From DATKRB01 sp035532415 (GTDB lineage Bacteria; Actinomycetota; Acidimicrobiia; Acidimicrobiales; RAAP-2): 14,687 nt of DNA. Position 1 is the first letter of the stretch. Each line of letters starts with the position of its first letter. The position numbers and the translations under genes are program-made. Shown one piece after another: positions 9,583-14,687 of the stretch. The stretch covers positions 1 to 14,687 of the forward strand of contig DATKRB010000037.1 in assembly GCA_035532415.1 (NCBI GenBank), in the 5' to 3' direction. Under the pieces are notes generated by a model. That model saw only the letters and a list, made by a program, of their open reading frames with translations. It ran no database searches and was not told the origin of the DNA.

Positions 9583-10214
9583 TCCCCGGCCCGGTGGCGC
9601 GACCGGGCCCAGGACGCCGCCTCGTAGGCCAGGGTGGGATGGGCACCCCACCGGGCCAGGTGCCGCTCGATCCGCTCGGAGCTCTCCCCGAGCTCGGTGA
9701 GGTCGAGCGCCAGGAGCCGTGCCCGCCGGGTGGCCGCGTCGAACGCCGGCACCTGTCGGCGGCCCGGCTCCCACGACCGATGCTGCTCCTGCAGGGTGCT
9801 CGAGAGCCGGAGGAGATGGTGCCGGGGGAGCGGGGCGACCAGCCGGCGGACCGCGAGGGACGTCTCGGTACGGTACCGGGCCACGTCGAACCGGACGCAA
9901 CGACCGATGGTCCTCCGGAGAGCGGAATGGCGGCCGTGGCTCCCACCCAGGCCCAACGCGTGCGCCGTCTCCCCGAGATCGAGGTCGAAGCCCTCCGGGG
10001 AGGACTCGAGCCCGCCGGCCAGGCGGCGCAGGAGCCAGGTCGCCGACGGTCCGAGCACCGGCAACCAGAATTGCTCCACGTACGCCGAGCGGGGGTCGAT
10101 GCCGACCTGATCGACCAGCCCGTCCCGCCAGGAGACCACCCGGAGGGCGCCGCCGGCTGCCTTCGCCGCCCCGACCCCGGTGCCCGCCGGGATCTTCATC
10201 CCCTGTGCAGTCAT
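9567..10214 (-). CDS. Conserved actinobacterial protein of unknown function, possible winged-helix fold
   Basis: A 215-residue soluble protein that I cannot name. Residues ~40-60 (DPRSAYVEQFWLPVLGPS) and ~75-105 (DLDLGETAHALGLG, then GRHSALRRTIGRCVRFDVAR) resemble a family of hypothetical proteins I recall from many actinobacteria. The second block looks like a helix-turn-helix or winged helix, so DNA binding is possible but is inference. The C-terminal third is Arg- and Glu-rich and helical, with no membrane segment or signal peptide. The ATG at 10214 begins the conserved part; another ATG 15 nt downstream (10199) is equally plausible, and neither has a convincing Shine-Dalgarno site. The frame runs on upstream as low-complexity Arg/Gly sequence through the 29-bp repeat, which I take as non-coding. 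It follows the nitroreductase gene with an 88-bp gap and converges on pepA with a 16-bp overlap. Confidence 0.7.
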   Translation of the reverse strand: MTAQGMKIPAGTGVGAAKAAGGALRVVSWRDGLVDQVGIDPRSAYVEQFWLPVLGPSATWLLRRLAGGLESSPEGFDLDLGETAHALGLGGSHGRHSALRRTIGRCVRFDVARYRTETSLAVRRLVAPLPRHHLLRLSSTLQEQHRSWEPGRRQVPAFDAATRRARLLALDLTELGESSERIERHLARWGAHPTLAYEAASWARSRHRAGDQSDP

Positions 10215-10251
10215 GGGGCGATGGTGGGGCCCGCACCTTGCTCGGAACCTT

Positions 10252-10310
10252 GCCCCGGATCCCTCCGGCAGGATCAACCCGCCCCGGATCCCTCCGGCAG
10301 GATCAACCCG
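10252..10310. repeat. Two perfect tandem copies of a 29-bp GC-rich repeat
   Basis: Identical adjacent copies at 10252-10280 and 10281-10309, with the first base of a third at 10310. Each copy contains an inverted repeat GATCC...GGATC with an 8-nt loop, so an RNA read on either strand could form two small hairpins. The second copy contains the stop codon of the nitroreductase gene (10303-10305, minus strand). No T-tract follows, so a classical terminator is not supported. The unit is not a multiple of three. Confidence 0.85.
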
Positions 10311-10968
10311 AGCGCGTCCAGCGCCCGCGGTGCACCGAAGCCGATCGCGGGCGGCCCGCCCGGTCCAGCGACGCCGAGCGGTGGTCCTCGCCGTCGGGGT
10401 ACCCGAGGAGCACCGCGCCGAAGAGCCGCCACCCCGAAGGGACCCCGAGCGCACCGAGGAGCTCGCTCTCGCCACGGAAGTTCCCGAGGAAGCACGCTCC
10501 GAGGCCGGCCGCGGCGGCCCCCAGGAGCAACGTCATCGTGGAGAACGCCGCGTCCCCGAACCAGTAGGGGACCGGCCAGGTGGCCTCCCCTCCGACCTCG
10601 GTCTCGTTCCCGCCTTCCCCCTGCTCGCCGTCGCCGGGCGGCAGGCCCAGGCCCGACGACGCCTTGTCCGGCTCGCCGTAGCGTCGGACGTAGGCGGCGG
10701 GCGAGGTCAGGGCCAGGGCCACGACCGGGGCCCGCGAGAGCCCGGGCCAGCGGCGCGAGGTCTCGCGCCATTCACCCGTGGTCGTGGTGGCCCAGTACGC
10801 CCGGGTCTCGGGCCCCTGCAGGACCAGCCAGTCGACCCCCCTCGTGTTCCCGGCGGTCGGGGCGCGCAGCGCGTCGTCGATGAGCCGGTCGACCAGGTCG
10901 GCGCCGACCGGAGCGGCCCGGAAGCTCCGGACCATCCTTCGTCCCCTGACCACCCGGTCGTGCTCCAC
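10303..10968 (-). CDS. Nitroreductase-family FMN oxidoreductase
   Basis: A putative flavin-dependent NAD(P)H oxidoreductase, cytosolic, substrate unknown. The 221-residue protein opens with the family's FMN phosphate-binding motif (RRMVRSF at 10-16) and APTAGNTRG (36-44). Later come the central helix with GDAAFSTMTLLLGAAAAGLG (138-157), the GVPSGWRLFGAVLLGYP stretch (175-191) and the family-like end VHRGRW. Between about 106 and 128 sits a Gly/Glu-rich stretch that looks like an inserted surface loop. The GTG at 10968 is chosen because GGGGAGG precedes it by 4 nt; an earlier start is not needed for the fold. The last four residues and the stop lie in or next to the 29-bp repeat, so the C-terminus may have been altered by it. 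It is divergent from the rhodanese-MoeB gene. Confidence 0.85.
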   Translation of the reverse strand: MEHDRVVRGRRMVRSFRAAPVGADLVDRLIDDALRAPTAGNTRGVDWLVLQGPETRAYWATTTTGEWRETSRRWPGLSRAPVVALALTSPAAYVRRYGEPDKASSGLGLPPGDGEQGEGGNETEVGGEATWPVPYWFGDAAFSTMTLLLGAAAAGLGACFLGNFRGESELLGALGVPSGWRLFGAVLLGYPDGEDHRSASLDRAGRPRSASVHRGRWTRSG

Positions 10969-10972
10969 GGCG

Positions 10973-10979
10973 CCTCCCC
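10973..10979 (-). promoter_or_regulatory. Ribosome binding site of the nitroreductase gene
   Basis: GGGGAGG on the minus strand, 4 nt before the GTG at 10968. It decides the start and contrasts with the Shine-Dalgarno-free starts of several neighbours. Confidence 0.6.
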
Positions 10980-10995
10980 GGCCTGCTGACCGGCA

Positions 10996-11027
10996 CCCCG
11001 CCGGCCCCTCATTCTGGCCGGGCGGGG
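10996..11027. other. GC-rich inverted repeat in the divergent intergenic region
   Basis: An 11-bp arm (10996-11006), a 9-nt loop and a 12-nt arm (11016-11027) pair completely apart from one bulged G. It sits 28 bp upstream of the nitroreductase start and 40 bp upstream of the candidate -10 box of the rhodanese-MoeB gene. It could be an operator or a 5'-leader hairpin of the nitroreductase mRNA; neither is shown. Confidence 0.4.
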
Positions 11028-11066
11028 AGGGCGGTCCCGGCCCGGCGGGAATGTCGACCGGGCTGG

Positions 11067-11072
11067 TAAGGT
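11067..11072 (+). promoter_or_regulatory. Candidate extended -10 box (TGG-TAAGGT) of the rhodanese-MoeB gene
   Basis: TAAGGT preceded by TGG forms an extended -10. It lies 43 nt before the TTG start, giving a short leader that holds the GGAGGT ribosome binding site. No convincing -35 was found. Confidence 0.4.
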
Positions 11073-11103
11073 TTCAACAGGGACCACGCAGGAAGAGACG
11101 TCC

Positions 11104-11109
11104 GGAGGT
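11104..11109 (+). promoter_or_regulatory. Ribosome binding site (GGAGGT) fixing the TTG start at 11116
   Basis: GGAGGT, a near-perfect Shine-Dalgarno sequence, lies 6 nt before TTG at 11116-11118. This supports a TTG start, after which the protein reads PTPRELLNEAK, as in relatives. Confidence 0.7.
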
Positions 11110-11115
11110 ACCACG

Positions 11116-12273
11116 TTGCCCACACCGCGAGAGCTCTTGAACGAAGCGAAGTCCGCCATCACCGAGGTCGGCATCGACGAGGCGGAGCAGCGGCTGGCCG
11201 GGTCGACCTTCCTCGACGTACGCGAGCCGGACGAGTACGAGCAGGGGGCCATCCCCGCGGCGATCCATCTGCCCAGGGGCCACCTGGAGTTTCAGGTGGA
11301 GGGCAAGCTGCCCGACAAGGGCAGCCCGGTGGTCGTCTACTGCGCCGGGGGGACCCGTTCCGCCTTCGCGGCCAAGACGCTGGCCGACCTCGGCTATTCC
11401 GACGTCGTCTCGATGGCCGGCGGGTTCAACCGGTGGAAGGACGCCGGCAAGCCCTGGTCGACCCCGCGGACCCTCACGCCCGACCAGCGCAACCGCTACC
11501 AGCGCCACCTCCTCCTGCCCGAGGTCGGCGAGGTGGGCCAGCAGAAGCTCCTCGACTCCAAGGTCCTCCTGCTCGGCGCCGGCGGCCTGGGCTCCCCGGC
11601 AGCCATGTACCTTGCCGCCGCCGGGGTCGGGACGATCGGCATCATCGACATGGACGTGGTGGACGAGTCGAACCTCCAGCGCCAGATCCTCCACAACTTG
11701 GAGCGGATCGGCGACCGGAAGGTGGACTCCGCGAAGAAGACCCTGACGGCCATGAACCCCGACGTCGACGTCGCGACGTACGACGTACGACTCGGAGCCG
11801 ACAACGTGCTCGAGGTGATCGACGGGTACGACGTGATCGTCGACGGGACGGACAACTTCCCCACCCGGTACCTCGTCAACGACGCCTCGCTGGTGAAGCG
11901 GATCCCGGTGGTGCACGGGTCGATCTTCCGGTTCTAGGGCCAGGTCACGGTCTTCGATCCCTACAACGGGCCGTGCTACCGCTGCATGATCCCCGAGCCG
12001 CCACCTGCGGAACTGGCGCCCTCGTGCTCGGAGGCGGGCGTGCTGGGCGTCCTGCCCGGCATCGTAGGGTCGATACAGGCCCTCGAGGCCATGAAGATGC
12101 TCCTTCACCTGGGCGATCCGCTGATCGGCCGGCTGCTGGCCTACGACGCGCTCGACGAGTCGTTCCGGACCTTCAAGGTGCGGCGTGACCCGGAATGCGC
12201 GGCGTGCGGGCCGAACGCCGGTGAGATCGTGATCGCCGAGTACGACGAGCTGTGCATGCCCCATCCCCGCTGA
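11116..12273 (+). pseudogene. Rhodanese-ThiF/MoeB sulfur-carrier adenylyltransferase interrupted by an in-frame TAG
   Basis: Enzymes of this type adenylate the C-terminal glycine of a small sulfur carrier (MoaD, CysO or ThiS type) and help load it with sulfur for molybdopterin, cysteine or thiamine synthesis. The order here is rhodanese first (~20-112; active-site loop CAGGTRS with C76), then a ThiF/MoeB domain (~120 on) with nucleotide loop GAGGLGS (154-160), D178, R189 and D246. Translation stops after 273 residues at TAG (11935-11937). The same frame then continues for 111 codons with clear homology to the end (12271-12273), including zinc-binding pairs C287/C290 (CYRC) and C361/C364 (CAAC). 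Without readthrough the product loses both zinc pairs and the end of the fold, so it is probably inactive. Everything else is intact, so the change is recent, a sequence error, or a recoded site. The TTG start has a strong GGAGGT 6 nt upstream. Mycobacterial MoeZ has the reverse domain order. Confidence 0.85.
11935..11937 (+). other. In-frame amber codon replacing a conserved glutamate codon
   Basis: The codons read TTC CGG TTC TAG GGC CAG GTC, that is FRF-stop-GQV, where MoeB-type proteins have FRFEGQV. A single G-to-T change turns GAG into TAG. TAG also ends the E2 gene (1427-1429) and the gene at 9567, so it is a normal stop in this genome and general reassignment is unlikely. Confidence 0.9.
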
Positions 12274-12280
12274 GGGCCGT

Positions 12281-12296
12281 GAGCAGGGACCTGCTC
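12281..12296 (+). terminator. Hairpin just after the rhodanese-MoeB gene
   Basis: GAGCAG-GGAC-CTGCTC forms a perfect 6-bp stem with a 4-nt loop (7 bp if the loop is two bases), starting 7 nt after the stop at 12271-12273. There is no T-tract, as is common for putative terminators in GC-rich actinobacteria, so termination is only a possibility. Confidence 0.4.
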
Positions 12297-12344
12297 CTCC
12301 GCCGGGGCCGCACCCCCGGGCTGGGCTCCGGGGCGCGGGACCTC

Positions 12345-12350
12345 TAACCT
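12345..12350 (+). promoter_or_regulatory. Candidate -10 box (TAACCT) of the mutase gene
   Basis: TAACCT ends 6 nt before the GTG at 12357. The only G-rich stretch between is too close to act as a Shine-Dalgarno site, so a leaderless transcript is likely. Confidence 0.5.
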
Positions 12351-12356
12351 GGGGTC

Positions 12357-13955
<1,599 letters not shown>

Positions 13956-13994
13956 GCAGATCGCCCGGGCGACGGGTGGCTCAGGTCGGGCGGG

Positions 13995-14687
13995 TCAGGC
14001 CGTTCGGGCCAGCAGGCGGTCCCGCAGGACGGGATCGACCGCGGCGTCGACGGCCGTCCACGCCATGGACAGGGCACCGTCGTACAGTGCCGCGTCGGCC
14101 GAGCCGGTGATGCAGGCGGCCGCGAACGCCTGCTGGTGGTTGACCGCGCCATCGGACTCGATCCCGATCAGCGGGTGGATGCTGGGCACGGCGAGGGAGA
14201 CGTTGGCCATGTCGGTCGACAGCGTCGGGAGCGGGGCACCTTCGTCGTCGCGGGTGAACCGGCGTCCGAGCGACTCGGCGTTGGACCGGTAGGCGGCCAG
14301 GAGCCCTCCGTCGACCTCCATGTGGGAGTAGGTGGGTGCGAGCTGCCGGTAGTCGACCGTGGCCCCGCTGGCCAGCGATCCCGCCTCGAAGCACCGCTTG
14401 ACCCTGGGCTCGAGCACCTCGAGTGCCTCGATCGTCCCGGCGCGGCACATGAACCGGCCCGACACGGCTGCGGGCACGATGTTGGCGGCCGATCCACCGT
14501 CGGTCACGAAACCGTGGACCTGCTCGCCGGGGCGCAGCTGCTGGCGCAGGAGGCCGATCGAGACCTGGGCGACGGTCATCGCGTCGGCGGCGTTGATCCC
14601 CTCCCACGGCGCGGCGGAAGCGTGCGCTTCCTTGCCGTGGAAGTGGACGTCAAAATGCGAGACGGCCAGGCAGGCGGCCGTCAGGCG
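13995..14687 (-). CDS. M20-family amidohydrolase/peptidase, C-terminal part; 5' end off the window
   Basis: Only the last 230 residues are present; the frame runs open through the right edge. The visible part holds the end of the lid/dimerisation domain (FHGKEAHASAAPWEGINAADA), then VHGFVTDGGSAANIVPA and YSHMEVDGG, and the return to the catalytic domain with STDMANVSLAVPSIHP. This pattern resembles the M20D/aminoacylase-1-like 2 branch, zinc- or manganese-dependent enzymes that cleave N-acyl or dipeptide amide bonds in the cytosol. The first metal-binding motifs lie beyond the edge, so activity cannot be judged. An internal ATG at 14579 is not the start, because the conserved GKEAHASAAPW block lies before it. 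The substrate is unknown, and it converges on the mutase gene. Confidence 0.88.
   Translation of the reverse strand, partial: RLTAACLAVSHFDVHFHGKEAHASAAPWEGINAADAMTVAQVSIGLLRQQLRPGEQVHGFVTDGGSAANIVPAAVSGRFMCRAGTIEALEVLEPRVKRCFEAGSLASGATVDYRQLAPTYSHMEVDGGLLAAYRSNAESLGRRFTRDDEGAPLPTLSTDMANVSLAVPSIHPLIGIESDGAVNHQQAFAAACITGSADAALYDGALSMAWTAVDAAVDPVLRDRLLARTA

Noticed and set aside
5486..10236. Two long minus-strand open frames across the adenosyltransferase and pepA genes (ending at 5486 and 7390)
   Set aside because: Arg/Pro/Gly-rich shadow translations of well-supported genes on the other strand or in another frame; no motifs.
10215..10475. Upstream extension of the gene at 9567 by 87 codons
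   Set aside because: The added sequence is Arg/Gly-rich, crosses the 29-bp repeat and overlaps the nitroreductase gene; the conserved region begins near the ATG at 10214.
11935..11937. TAG read as pyrrolysine or as part of a reassigned genetic code
   Set aside because: TAG ends the E2 gene and the gene at 9567 at natural protein ends, the family residue is glutamate, and no downstream element suggests recoding.
11986..12273. An independent small gene starting at the ATG after the amber codon
   Set aside because: It is the in-frame C-terminus of the MoeB domain, the ATG is a conserved internal Met (CYRCMIPEP), and no Shine-Dalgarno site precedes it.
13961..13972. Palindrome TCGCCCGGGCGA between the convergent mutase and M20 genes as a bidirectional terminator
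   Set aside because: It is symmetric with no loop and no T-tracts, and such short palindromes are expected by chance in GC-rich sequence.

Overview
The window is a G+C-rich (by eye around 70%), densely coding stretch of a bacterial chromosome with no tRNA, rRNA, CRISPR array or mobile element. Gene content, several gene starts with no Shine-Dalgarno site but a TANNNT box 6-9 nt upstream, a DUF2510 protein, and an E2-lipB-lipA order matching the dlaT-lipB-lipA region of mycobacteria all point to an actinobacterium. Protein wording recalled from uncultured Acidimicrobiia fits best, but the rank below phylum is an inference. No stretch longer than 300 bases lacks a gene.

Layout. (1) 1-3135, plus strand: the E2 acyltransferase of a 2-oxoacid dehydrogenase complex (its start lies off the left edge), then one continuous reading frame that fuses octanoyltransferase (LipB) to lipoyl synthase (LipA). 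The substrate of lipoylation and both enzymes that lipoylate it are thus side by side. (2) 3155-7338, minus strand: a small membrane-anchored, proline-rich DUF2510 protein and a full-length cobalamin-dependent methionine synthase (metH). (3) 7382-9582, plus strand: a PduO-type cob(I)alamin adenosyltransferase, diverging from metH across only 43 bp that carry a palindrome and two face-to-face -10 boxes, translationally coupled to a leucyl aminopeptidase (pepA). (4) 9567-10968, minus strand: an unnamed actinobacterial protein with a possible winged helix, and a nitroreductase-family protein, separated by two perfect tandem copies of a 29-bp repeat. (5) 11116-12273, plus strand: a rhodanese-ThiF/MoeB sulfur-carrier activating enzyme interrupted by an in-frame TAG exactly where relatives have a conserved glutamate. 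(6) 12357-13955, plus strand: a stand-alone catalytic subunit of an adenosylcobalamin-dependent acyl-CoA mutase of the methylmalonyl-CoA type. (7) 13995 to the right edge, minus strand: the C-terminal part of an M20-family amidohydrolase/peptidase.

Functional links. Two cofactor themes stand out: lipoate (E2, LipB-LipA) and cobalamin (MetH uses methylcobalamin, the adenosyltransferase makes adenosylcobalamin, the mutase uses it). The window is mainly housekeeping metabolism. I do not see a new defence, mobile or secondary-metabolite system. The points that most deserve a second look are the LipB-LipA fusion, the amber codon in the rhodanese-MoeB gene, the overlapping divergent leaderless promoters of metH and the adenosyltransferase gene, and the 29-bp tandem repeat.
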